Under the pieces are notes generated by a model that made no database searches, was not told where the DNA came from, and worked only from the letters and a program-made list of their open reading frames with translations. The position numbers and the translations under genes are program-made. This document shows, piece after piece, positions 1 through 6,452 of a stretch of DNA of 19,912 nucleotides (positions are counted from its first letter, which is position 1; each line of letters starts with the position of its first letter). Origin of the DNA: Patescibacteria group bacterium. Lineage in GTDB: Bacteria; Patescibacteriota; Minisyncoccia; UBA6257; 2-01-FULL-56-20. Where the stretch lies: NCBI GenBank assembly GCA_025054755.1, contig JANWZH010000005.1:2278-22189 (forward strand). Direction: 5' to 3'.

Positions 1-487
1 GCTTATATCCAGCTTCAACTTCTTCTAAAACAATTCCTGAATCTTTATCTGACTCTACCTCAATAATCGGTTCAGCAATTTCTGGGTTTAATTCTTTGCC
101 AATTTCAATATTAATCCTTTTTAAACCATAATTTTTTAAAACATCCTCCAATTTAGCTTTAATCATATAAATTCCCTTATCAACAGGACCAGATTTTTCC
201 ATTGCTGCAATGCCTAAATCAAAACTATCTAATACGGGAATTAAATCTAAAACTAGTTTTTCAATAGCATATTTAGAAAATTCAGAAAATCTTAATAATT
301 CATCTTTTTTATAATTAGATAAATCAGCTCTAGCCCTTTGCCACCCAGATAAATATTCATCCCTTTCTTTTTCTAACTGAACAATTTTCTGTTTTAATTC
401 ATCAATAGAAATATCTTTTTTTTCGGCGTCTTGCTGATCAGAATTATTTCCGGAATTTATGCTGTTATTTTTTAATTCTTCATCCAT
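1..487 (-). CDS. grpE: GrpE nucleotide exchange factor, 3' end cut by window
   Basis: GrpE is the cochaperone that releases ADP from DnaK in the cytosolic Hsp70 cycle. I translated this frame by hand: 162 codons are visible from ATG at 487-485 and the frame is open to base 1, so the C-terminus lies outside the window. The protein starts MDEELKNNSINSGNN, a polar acidic tail, followed by a predicted long helix containing the family signature LEKERDEYLSGWQRARAD and then NYKK, the GrpE coiled-coil dimerisation region. The visible end has NPEIAEPIIEV and GIVLEEVEAGYK, matching the start of the GrpE beta-domain (family form: H-E-A-V ... G-T-V ... G-Y). The start overlaps the hrcA stop by 8 bases, so translation is probably coupled, and both genes should be under HrcA/CIRCE control. 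dnaK and dnaJ would be expected just beyond base 1. Family assignment is firm. Confidence 0.93.
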   Translation of the reverse strand, partial: MDEELKNNSINSGNNSDQQDAEKKDISIDELKQKIVQLEKERDEYLSGWQRARADLSNYKKDELLRFSEFSKYAIEKLVLDLIPVLDSFDLGIAAMEKSGPVDKGIYMIKAKLEDVLKNYGLKRINIEIGKELNPEIAEPIIEVESDKDSGIVLEEVEAGYK

Positions 488-1181
488 TGTAATAAAAATA
501 TTTTTTAAGACCTTTGAAAATACAAAATGCTTTTTTATAATTCATTCTTTTAGGACCCATTGTCAAAAGCAAAATTCTTTCTTGTTTTACATCATAATCA
601 GCCATAATAATTGATAAAGAATCACTTTTAGTTAATGGATTTCTTTTTCCAACAAAAACTTTTATAAAATTTTCTTCTTCTAAAATTTGATCTTGTTTTG
701 CTAAATTATCTTCTAGATTCTCAAAATCATGAACTATTTCTTTTATTTCGTCTTTAGTTTGCCAATCAGATTTATCAATTAAATATTCCAGGCCTTCTTT
801 ATAAACAAATTCTTCTTCTGGAATATTGGTTATAAAACTTAATACTCCTAATATTTTAGATAATCTTTCAGCCAAAAATCTCCATTCCATTTTTTCAAAA
901 CCATCAATTAAAAATTTATCTATTTTTAAATCCAAATTAGAATTTAAAATACTTTCAACAAATAATTCATAAGCCAAATCAGTAGGAACTCGGCCAGAAG
1001 AATAATGAGGCTGATTTAAATAGCCTAATTTTCCAAGTTCTAATAATTCATTACGAATCATTGCTGGCTTTATTCCAAAATCATAAGAATTATATAAATC
1101 ATAAGAACTAATTGGCTCTCCTTTTTTAATAAATTCATTAATTAATGCAAAAAGAATATCTCTTTTTCTTGTCTCTAACAT
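480..1181 (-). CDS. hrcA: HrcA heat-shock repressor, compact form
   Basis: HrcA represses class I heat-shock genes by binding CIRCE operators and is stabilised by GroEL in well-studied species. The first 80 residues are a clear HrcA winged-helix domain: RKRDILFALINEFIKKGEPI, then PAMIRNELLELGKLGYLNQP and SSGRVPTDLAYELFVESIL. The C-terminal part has VFVGKRNPL and LLTMGPKRMNYKKAF, matching the HrcA GAF-like domain (usual end G-P-x-R-M-x-Y). At 233 residues it is about 100 shorter than typical HrcA (about 340), with the loss in the middle and no sign of a frameshift. The start ATG at 1181 lies six bases after a perfect TATAAT, predicting a leaderless mRNA. The TGA stop overlaps the grpE start. 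A near-CIRCE site directly upstream supports autoregulation. DNA-binding identity is secure; GroEL sensing by the shortened core is uncertain. Confidence 0.92.
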   Translation of the reverse strand: MLETRKRDILFALINEFIKKGEPISSYDLYNSYDFGIKPAMIRNELLELGKLGYLNQPHYSSGRVPTDLAYELFVESILNSNLDLKIDKFLIDGFEKMEWRFLAERLSKILGVLSFITNIPEEEFVYKEGLEYLIDKSDWQTKDEIKEIVHDFENLEDNLAKQDQILEEENFIKVFVGKRNPLTKSDSLSIIMADYDVKQERILLLTMGPKRMNYKKAFCIFKGLKKYFYYNG

Positions 1182-1187
1182 AAATTT

Positions 1188-1217
1188 ATTATATATTAAT
1201 TAGCAATTAAAAGTCAA
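1188..1217 (-). promoter_or_regulatory. hrcA-grpE promoter (leaderless)
   Basis: Minus-strand TTGACT (1217-1212), an 18-base spacer and a perfect TATAAT (1193-1188). Only six bases separate the -10 box from the hrcA ATG at 1181, so transcription is predicted to begin at or within a base of the start codon. No Shine-Dalgarno sequence could fit. The -35 lies in the CIRCE spacer. Confidence 0.75.
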
Positions 1218-1226
1218 GACTGCTAA
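1200..1226 (-). promoter_or_regulatory. CIRCE-like HrcA operator
   Basis: A 9-9-9 inverted repeat lies 18 bases before hrcA. On the plus strand the arms are TTAGCAATT (1200-1208) and GACTGCTAA (1218-1226) with a nine-base spacer. The consensus CIRCE is TTAGCACTC-N9-GAGTGCTAA, so 15 of 18 arm positions match, in exact register. The outer parts extend as a perfect 10-base inverted repeat (1196-1205 and 1221-1230). The -35 box of the hrcA promoter lies inside the spacer, a geometry expected to block RNA polymerase. The site also overlaps the stop codon of the prepilin peptidase gene (1223-1225). Confidence 0.85.
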
Positions 1227-2104
1227 TTAAAAAAATTCATTATATAAAAATAAAATTCTAAAATTTGTTTTCCCAAAAATAAGGTTAAAAAAGAAGAAAT
1301 AACAATAAAGGGGCCAAAAGGCAAAATTCCTTTTAAATTAGTTTTATATTTTAAAATCAAAATTAAACTTACTATCCCCCCTAAAATAAAGCTTAAAATT
1401 GAAATTATTAAAGTTTCTGGCCAACCAAAAATTATTGACAAAGCAATCATTAATTTTAAATCTCCCATGCCCATTCCTTGCCCCAAGGTAACCAAAATTA
1501 TTCCACCAAAAAATAATAAAGCAAAAATAAAAGCTATTAATCTATTTTCTTTAAAATTAGTAAAATCACCAAAAAATGAATTGTATTGACCCAAAAAAGA
1601 ATAAAATTCATTCCAATTGTAAACTATTAATAAATTTAAAGCTATGCCTAAAATTATTAAAAAAATAATAGTTTCATTAGGAATAATTTTTAATTTTAAA
1701 TCAATTAAAGAAATTAAAACTAAAGTTAATAAAATTAAATCCCAAATTAAAATAAATGACCAAAAATAAAAAAAATTAGATATGGTTTTTGGAAAAAATG
1801 TTATTAAATTATTTTGAAAATAAATAAAAGTTAAAATTGGAATTAATCCACAAATTAATTCTACCCAAAAATATTGCCAAATTAATTTTGTTTTACAATG
1901 ACGACATTTTCCACTCTGAAAAATAAAACTAAGAATTGGAATAAGCTCATACCATTTTAAAATTTTCTTACAATTTCTACAATGGGATCTACCACCAATA
2001 ATTTCCCTACTTAAAATAAATTTATCTTCTTTATATCTTAAAGATAAAACGTTGATAAAACTACCCAAAGATGCGCCAAATAAAAATAAAATTATATAAA
2101 TCAT
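1223..2104 (-). CDS. pilD: Type IV prepilin peptidase / N-methylase
   Basis: Inner-membrane aspartyl protease that cuts the leader of type IV prepilins and normally methylates the new N-terminal Phe. The frame extends to a TTG at 2131, but ATG at 2104 gives the typical start MIYIILFLFGASLGSFINVL, so I chose it (293 residues). The cytoplasmic domain keeps two Cys pairs, CRNC and CRHC, the zinc-binding motif of the methylase region. Catalytic aspartates lie in LIDLKLKIIPNE and GMGMGDLKL, the expected D-x(6)-P-N and G-x-G-D motifs. About seven or eight hydrophobic segments follow the family topology. It is the last gene of the pilus cluster, separated from the pilin gene by a strong hairpin. Its TAG stop lies inside the CIRCE-like site of hrcA. 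Substrates are probably the pilins at 2186-2632 and 6792-7379. Confidence 0.95.
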   Translation of the reverse strand: MIYIILFLFGASLGSFINVLSLRYKEDKFILSREIIGGRSHCRNCKKILKWYELIPILSFIFQSGKCRHCKTKLIWQYFWVELICGLIPILTFIYFQNNLITFFPKTISNFFYFWSFILIWDLILLTLVLISLIDLKLKIIPNETIIFLIILGIALNLLIVYNWNEFYSFLGQYNSFFGDFTNFKENRLIAFIFALLFFGGIILVTLGQGMGMGDLKLMIALSIIFGWPETLIISILSFILGGIVSLILILKYKTNLKGILPFGPFIVISSFLTLFLGKQILEFYFYIMNFFN

Positions 2105-2131
2105 ATTTTTATAAAATCCAATAAATTTCAA

Positions 2132-2165
2132 ATTTAAAGCAGTATCATTTGATACTGCTTTAAAT
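2132..2165 (-). terminator. Hairpin between pilin and prepilin peptidase genes
   Basis: A perfect 15-base-pair inverted repeat (arms 2132-2146 and 2151-2165, four-base loop) has the core GCAGTATC/GATACTGC flanked by A/T pairs. On the minus strand it lies after the pilin stop (2186) and before the peptidase start (2104), followed by a TTTAAATTTG stretch that is a fair but not continuous U-tract. It probably ends or attenuates pilin transcription, giving more pilin than peptidase mRNA, or shields the pilin mRNA 3' end from decay. Confidence 0.65.
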
Positions 2166-2185
2166 ATATAAAAATTTTAAAATTA

Positions 2186-2632
2186 TTACAAACTTACACA
2201 ATAATATTGACCAGTTGTTGGGTTACCAGAACCAGAGCCATTAAAACAAGAGCTATTACAATTAACACTTCTTCTCCAATTTGGATTATTTAAATCTTCT
2301 AATTGAGCTCCTAAACAATAAGTTGTGCCATTAGCAGATTCATAATAATAACTTCGACCAGCAGTAGGATCAGAAGGCACATTGCTTACTCCAATATTTG
2401 CGCCAGTTAGAGTAGATGCCTGAAAAGCTCCCCATGATTGTTGAGGATAAGCTCCATTTTTATTATAATAAAGTTCTAATCCATTCTGAATTTGTCTTAA
2501 ATCTGATATTCTTCTAGCATCTCGACCTTGTTTTTGAATTGGACCAAGCCCAACTAAAACCACAGAAGCTAAAATACCAATTACAGCAACAACAATCAAA
2601 AGCTCAATTAATGTAAAACCTTTTTTATTCAT
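2186..2632 (-). CDS. Type IV major pilin-like protein (PilA/PulG family)
   Basis: A 148-residue class III signal protein. It begins MNKKGFTLIELLIVVAVIGI: a short positive leader, cleavage site G5|F6, and Glu at mature position 5, all hallmarks of type IV pilins and pseudopilins. The hydrophobic helix runs through about residue 28, followed by an amphipathic helix (QGRDARRISDLRQIQNGLEL) and the GAYPQ turn common in short PulG-type pilins. The C-terminal globular part is rich in Gly/Ser/Asn and has five Cys (CLGAQ, CNSSC, YYCVSL), which could form disulfides outside the cell. Position between pilC and pilD, its own promoter and a downstream hairpin suggest a major, highly expressed pilin. It could equally be called a competence pseudopilin; the sequence does not separate these. 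Confidence 0.93.
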   Translation of the reverse strand: MNKKGFTLIELLIVVAVIGILASVVLVGLGPIQKQGRDARRISDLRQIQNGLELYYNKNGAYPQQSWGAFQASTLTGANIGVSNVPSDPTAGRSYYYESANGTTYCLGAQLEDLNNPNWRRSVNCNSSCFNGSGSGNPTTGQYYCVSL

Positions 2633-2676
2633 TTTTATTTATTATTAAATTAAAATTCGACCTTTTATAATTATTA

Positions 2677-2685
2677 ATTATAACA
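2677..2685 (-). promoter_or_regulatory. Extended -10 promoter of the pilin gene
   Basis: Minus-strand TGTTATAAT is a perfect extended -10 (TGnTATAAT). A -35 is weak (GTTAAG about 18 bases upstream, next to an A/T homopolymer run). The predicted leader is about 38 nt and carries no Shine-Dalgarno sequence; it includes GGTCGA at 2662-2657, which recurs before rpoBC. Confidence 0.6.
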
Positions 2686-2701
2686 TTTTTTTAAAAAAAA
2701 C

Positions 2702-3916
2702 TTAACTAATAACCGAAGTGAGATTATAAATTGGAACTAAAATAGAAGCAAAAAGTAGGGCCACCAAAATACCAATTCCAATAATTAAAATTGGCTGAAT
2801 CAATTCAGCTAAATTACTAACAATATTATCTGCTTCACGAGCATAAAAATTAGCAATTCGCTCAAACATTTTATCTAATTGTCCGGTTGTCTCTCCCACA
2901 CTAATCATTTGAGGAACAAGTTCTGGAAAATAATAATTTCCAAATTCTATAATTGCTTCTGATAAATTCATTCCAGCTTTTACTTCGTTAGCTATTTTTT
3001 TAAATAAATCCTGATAAATAATATTATTAATAGTATTAGAAACTATTTCCATAGCTTGAGCCACTGGAACACCTCCCTTAATTAATAAAGCACTAGCATT
3101 AGCAAATCTTGACATTAAAATTGGTAAAAATACTTTACGCAATAAAGGCAATCTTAATTTAAGCTCATCAAATAAAGCCTTTCCTTCATCTGTTTGTATA
3201 AAATCAATTAATAATAAAGTAAAAATAATTAAAAATATTACAATAACAAACCACCAATCAGTTAAAATTGCAGAAAGCCCCAAAAGTAAATTTGCAAAAA
3301 ATGGCAATTTCACACCAGATTGATCAAAAATTGGTTTGATTTGAGGAAAAACCATTGTTACCATAATTCCGGAAACAATAATAAAAACACCAATAATAAC
3401 AACTGGATAAACTGCAGCTGATTTTGCTTTTGAAATTAAAGAAAATTCTCTTTCGGTATAATCAGCTAAAAATGAAATTACTTTATCCAAATTTCCAGTA
3501 ACCTCACCAGAACGAATCATACTAATTGCAAATTCTGAAAAAACACTTTTTTGTTTTTCAGCTGCTTGTGAAAAAGAAAGGCCCTTTTGAATATCTTCTA
3601 AAACTTCGTACGTTGCTTCTTTTAAGTTAGGATTAGAAGTTTGATTATATAATGTCTCCAAAATTCTATTTAAAGGTATTTGAGATTCAAACAAAACAGA
3701 CATTTGACGATAATAAATAACTAAATCTTTTAGTTTTACTCTATTAAAAAAATCTAATAAACGCGTAAAAAAATTTGGTTTTTCAACCTCTTCTAATAAT
3801 AAAATAAAAAGATTATGACTTAATAAAATTTTTTCAGCCGAATCACGGCTTCCAGCCTCAACGAAGCCAACTTGTAATTCACCTTCTTTTGTTCTAGCTT
3901 GATATCTAAACTTCAT
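2702..3916 (-). CDS. pilC: Type IV pilus inner-membrane platform protein PilC
   Basis: GspF/PilC-family platform that couples the cytoplasmic ATPase to pilin insertion and removal at the inner membrane. It is 404 residues, the usual length. The start MKFRYQARTKEGELQVGFVEA is the standard PilC opening (Y-x-A-x-x-x-x-G). Two GspF domains can be recognised: one around residues 65-190, with EFAISMIRSGEVTGNLDKVI, ending in a membrane segment (AVYPVVIIGVFIIVSGIM), and one around 270-400, with PELVPQMISVGETTGQLDKM, ending in a membrane segment (IQPILIIGIGILVALLFA). A further hydrophobic stretch lies near residue 225. Its start codon overlaps the pilT stop in an ATGA arrangement, so the two are translationally coupled. 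No assembly ATPase PilB is present in the window; it must be encoded elsewhere. Confidence 0.96.
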   Translation of the reverse strand: MKFRYQARTKEGELQVGFVEAGSRDSAEKILLSHNLFILLLEEVEKPNFFTRLLDFFNRVKLKDLVIYYRQMSVLFESQIPLNRILETLYNQTSNPNLKEATYEVLEDIQKGLSFSQAAEKQKSVFSEFAISMIRSGEVTGNLDKVISFLADYTEREFSLISKAKSAAVYPVVIIGVFIIVSGIMVTMVFPQIKPIFDQSGVKLPFFANLLLGLSAILTDWWFVIVIFLIIFTLLLIDFIQTDEGKALFDELKLRLPLLRKVFLPILMSRFANASALLIKGGVPVAQAMEIVSNTINNIIYQDLFKKIANEVKAGMNLSEAIIEFGNYYFPELVPQMISVGETTGQLDKMFERIANFYAREADNIVSNLAELIQPILIIGIGILVALLFASILVPIYNLTSVIS

Positions 3917-4983
3917 ATTCTTTCAATTAATATTCTTAATTCAGAAGGATTTAATGAATAAAGTTCAGCATCCTCTAAGGAAACAATTTTATTTTTAACT
4001 AAATTAGCCAAAGAACGATTTAATGTAATCATTCCTTCTTGAAAACTAGTTTCAACAACTAAATCAATCTGATAAACTTTTCTTTCGCGAATTAAATTAC
4101 GAATAGCTGGATTAACAATCATAATTTCAGTAGCTGGTATTCTTCCACCACCAATTCTTGGAACCAACCTTTCCGAAATAATAGCTACTAAAGTAGCAGA
4201 TAACTGAGAAATAACTTGGCCTTGTTGTTCGGCTGGGAAAGAATCAATAATACGATCAATTGTTTGAGAAGCAGAATTAGTATGTAGAGTTGAAAATACC
4301 AAATGTCCAGTTTCAGCTGCAGTCATTGCAGTTGAAATTGATTCTTTATCTCTCATTTCGCCAATCATAATAACATCTGGGTCTTGCCTCAAAATAGTTT
4401 TTAAACCATCATTAAAAGTTGGAACATCAATTCCAACTTCACGTTGTGAAACAATTCCACGGTCCTGAGAAAAAATATATTCTATTGGGTCTTCAATAGT
4501 AATAATATGATCTGATCTTGTATGGTTAATTTCGTCAATTAACGCAGCTAATGTTGTTGATTTACCATGCCCAGCAGGACCAACAATTAAAATAAAACCT
4601 TGAGATAATTTTGTAAAATCGTGTAAAATTGGAGGCAAATTTAATTCTTCAATAGTCATAATACGAGCAGGAATTAATCTTAAAGCTGCTGCTAAATAAC
4701 CTTTTTGATAATAAACATTAACTCTAAATCTAGCCTTATCTTCAAAACCATATGAAAAATCAACTTGTTTTTCCTTTAATAATCTATTTTTCTTTTCATC
4801 ATCTAACAATGCCATAACCAATCCCTCAACAGATTCTGGACTTAAAATTGATTCGTTAGAAATTGGAAGTAATTTCCCATCTATTCTTAATGTTGGACGA
4901 TGGCCAACTCCAATATGAAGGTCAGACGCATTTTGCTTTGCAGCTTGTAATAATAAATTTTTTAATCTATCTTCATAATTCAT
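3913..4983 (-). CDS. pilT: Type IV pilus retraction ATPase PilT
   Basis: Hexameric cytoplasmic ATPase that powers pilus retraction, used in twitching and DNA uptake. It has 356 residues, the typical size. Motifs in order: Walker A GPAGHGKST (135-143), Asp box ITIEDPIEY (161-169), Walker B DVIMIGEMRD (203-212), His box HLVFSTLHT (227-235), and AIRNLIRE (293-300). That last motif is diagnostic of PilT and is required for retraction, which argues against PilB. The usual Walker A is GPTGSGKST; here the Ser is His and the Thr is Ala, while the Lys and Ser/Thr that bind phosphate and Mg are kept. ATG at 4983 lies six bases after TATAAT, so the mRNA may be leaderless. The TGA stop overlaps the pilC start. 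Confidence 0.96.
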   Translation of the reverse strand: MNYEDRLKNLLLQAAKQNASDLHIGVGHRPTLRIDGKLLPISNESILSPESVEGLVMALLDDEKKNRLLKEKQVDFSYGFEDKARFRVNVYYQKGYLAAALRLIPARIMTIEELNLPPILHDFTKLSQGFILIVGPAGHGKSTTLAALIDEINHTRSDHIITIEDPIEYIFSQDRGIVSQREVGIDVPTFNDGLKTILRQDPDVIMIGEMRDKESISTAMTAAETGHLVFSTLHTNSASQTIDRIIDSFPAEQQGQVISQLSATLVAIISERLVPRIGGGRIPATEIMIVNPAIRNLIRERKVYQIDLVVETSFQEGMITLNRSLANLVKNKIVSLEDAELYSLNPSELRILIERI

Positions 4984-4989
4984 ATTTTA

Positions 4990-5017
4990 ATTATAATATA
5001 ATCAAAATTTTAATCAA
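4990..5017 (-). promoter_or_regulatory. pilT-pilC promoter (leaderless)
   Basis: Minus-strand TTGATT (5017-5012), 16-base spacer, perfect TATAAT (4995-4990), then six bases and the pilT ATG at 4983. It lies between tRNA-Gly and pilT and could drive pilTC. It has the same -10 to ATG spacing as hrcA, rpsR and ssb. Confidence 0.7.
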
Positions 5018-5049
5018 TAACCAATATTGTTGATAATTATATTTTAAAT

Positions 5050-5078
5050 TTTTATAAAACTCCATTAATTTTATAAAA
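5050..5078. repeat. TTTTATAAAA repeat pair downstream of tRNA-Gly
   Basis: Two copies of the palindrome TTTTATAAAA (5050-5059 and 5069-5078) are separated by nine bases, immediately 3' of the tRNA on the minus strand. Because each copy is its own complement, the pair could also fold as an A/T-only stem. It may help end or trim the tRNA transcript, but in such AT-rich DNA the pair may be chance. Confidence 0.35.
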
Positions 5079-5079
5079 G

Positions 5080-5150
5080 TGCGGAATACCGGAATTGAAC
5101 CGGTGCCTTCTGCTTGGGAAGCAGATGTACTACCACTATACTAATTCCGC
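5080..5150 (-). tRNA. tRNA-Gly, anticodon CCC
   Basis: A complete cloverleaf folds on the minus strand. The acceptor stem is GCGGAAT (5150-5144) with ATTCCGC (5087-5081). The D arm is GTAT/GTAC with a seven-base loop containing GTGG. The anticodon arm is TCTGC/GCAGA around the loop TTCCCAA, so the anticodon is CCC, reading GGG. The variable loop is AGGC and the T arm ACCGG/CCGGT around TTCAATT. Base 73 would be A (5080); most bacterial tRNA-Gly have U73. CCA is not encoded and must be added by a nucleotidyltransferase. The 5' end lies one base after the pcm stop codon, so it is probably cut out of the pcm mRNA by RNase P. Confidence 0.93.
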
Positions 5151-5151
5151 T

Positions 5152-5823
5152 CTACATACTTCCACTGCCATTTTCAATAACTAAAGGAACAAAACTAAAA
5201 CCCTTATAAATTTTAATATCAAAATCATCTTGATTTAGTTTTGTATAAACTTCTATTGAATTTAAAACCGGAGCAACAATTTTGCCACCAATTTTAAGTT
5301 CATTTTTCCAAGCTACTGGGATATAACTTGCGCTAGCGCTAGAGATTATTTTATCATAAGGAGCCTCTGGCAGATATCCCTTACTTCCATCTTCTAAAAT
5401 TAACTCTACAACACCACTTAAAATAAAATTATATTTTGAAATATTTGTTTGAGCAAAATTTTTCAATTCTGGGATTCTTTCTATTGCTATAACTTTTGGA
5501 TGAAACTTTTTTAATTCTTTATTTTTTGGAGGATAGGAAACACAATAAGCCAATAAAGCAGTTAGCCATCCTGAGCCAGATCCAATTTCTAAAATTTTTT
5601 CACCCGGTTTAGGATTCAGAAGTTCTAACATAAAAGCTACAGTTAATGGTTGAGAGATTGTTTGCCCAAAACCAATTGATAACGGATGATCTTCATAAGC
5701 TTGATTTTTGAATTCGTCTAATACAAAATCAATTCTTTTAATCTTTTTAAATGCTTCAATAATTAATTGAGTTTTTAAAATTCCTTTTTGAATTAATTTT
5801 TTAATCAATTCTTCGTTATTCAT
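5152..5823 (-). CDS. pcm: Protein-L-isoaspartate O-methyltransferase
   Basis: Pcm transfers a methyl group from S-adenosylmethionine to isoaspartyl residues and so starts repair of aged proteins in the cytosol. The 223-residue protein has the family layout: an N-terminal helical part (IDFVLDEFKNQAYEDHPLSI), the signature GQTISQP (53-59), and SAM motif I ILEIGSGSGWLTALLA (77-92). DGSKGYLPEAPYDKIISSAS and the following IPVAWKNELKIGGKIVAPV match the later SAM-binding strands and the typical L-x-x-G-G-x-x-V-x-P end. Its ATG overlaps the stop of the upstream membrane-protein gene in an ATGA arrangement. The TAG stop is followed after one base by tRNA-Gly. No Shine-Dalgarno is seen, so translation probably depends on coupling. 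Confidence 0.94.
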   Translation of the reverse strand: MNNEELIKKLIQKGILKTQLIIEAFKKIKRIDFVLDEFKNQAYEDHPLSIGFGQTISQPLTVAFMLELLNPKPGEKILEIGSGSGWLTALLAYCVSYPPKNKELKKFHPKVIAIERIPELKNFAQTNISKYNFILSGVVELILEDGSKGYLPEAPYDKIISSASASYIPVAWKNELKIGGKIVAPVLNSIEVYTKLNQDDFDIKIYKGFSFVPLVIENGSGSM

Positions 5824-6452
5824 TTATTCAATATAATTTCTTGGCCATTCCATAAAAATCTTTTATCTAAAATAATAATTTTAGAATTTATTTTTGCATC
5901 TTTTAACCAGTCATCAATATTTTTATTTTCCAAAAATAAACGCCCAATTAAAATATCTTTTTCGGCTTGAGGAATTAAAATTTCATTAATAAAATCCTTT
6001 TTATTTAAATTATAAATTGTAAAAGCTGCATTTTCAACTTCTTTATCTAAAAAAATATTTATTTTATCATTTACTAAATTATTTAAATTATCGCCCAACC
6101 TTTTTTTTAATTCATCATGAATTAGGGTTCTGTCAATTAATTCATTCAAAACAATAACTTTTACGTTATTGTAAGAAAGATTGTTTAATTTAATATCATT
6201 ATTAATTTGATTCTCCTGAATTTTTTTATAAGCATTATAAAAATTTAAGGCAGCATTAATATTTAAATTTACTTTTTTAGCAACAATAATATTATTATTA
6301 ATAAATAAAACCGGATAATAATCAAATTGAAAAATAAAAATTAAACCTAAAATTGAAAAAAAAATAATAAATAAAAATAAATTTAATTTGCTTTTAAATA
6401 TATTATTTTTTATGAAATTTAAAATATTCATTAAATTAATTTGAGGTTGCAT
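5820..6452 (-). CDS. Membrane-anchored SurA/PrsA N-domain-like protein
   Basis: I do not recognise a named gene. The 210-residue protein has one N-terminal transmembrane segment (LFLFIIFFSILGLIFIFQF, about residues 25-43). The outer part starts PVLFINNNIIVAKKVNLN and continues with a helical region (VIVLNELIDRTLIHDELKKR). That resembles the SurA/PrsA chaperone N-domain pattern, in which 'L-I-x-x-x-L-I-x-x-x-x-K-K-x-G' follows a short beta hairpin. No parvulin-type isomerase domain follows; the C-terminus is only WLKDAKINSKIIILDKRFLWN. If the resemblance holds, it would be an extracytoplasmic folding helper. ATG at 6452 overlaps the upstream gene by 17 bases; ATG at 6431 (MNILNFIKN) starts four bases after that stop and is equally plausible. 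The stop overlaps the pcm start. The gene is real; the function is tentative. Confidence 0.7.
   Translation of the reverse strand: MQPQINLMNILNFIKNNIFKSKLNLFLFIIFFSILGLIFIFQFDYYPVLFINNNIIVAKKVNLNINAALNFYNAYKKIQENQINNDIKLNNLSYNNVKVIVLNELIDRTLIHDELKKRLGDNLNNLVNDKINIFLDKEVENAAFTIYNLNKKDFINEILIPQAEKDILIGRLFLENKNIDDWLKDAKINSKIIILDKRFLWNGQEIILNK

Noticed and set aside
2104..2131. TTG at 2131 as the start of the prepilin peptidase
   Set aside because: ATG at 2104 gives the usual hydrophobic N-terminus of the family; the extra nine residues are not expected.
5040..5150. tRNA-Gly as an integration (att) site with flanking repeats
   Set aside because: The TTTTATAAAA copies are A/T-only and not copies of the tRNA end; both flanks hold ordinary core genes and no integrase is present.
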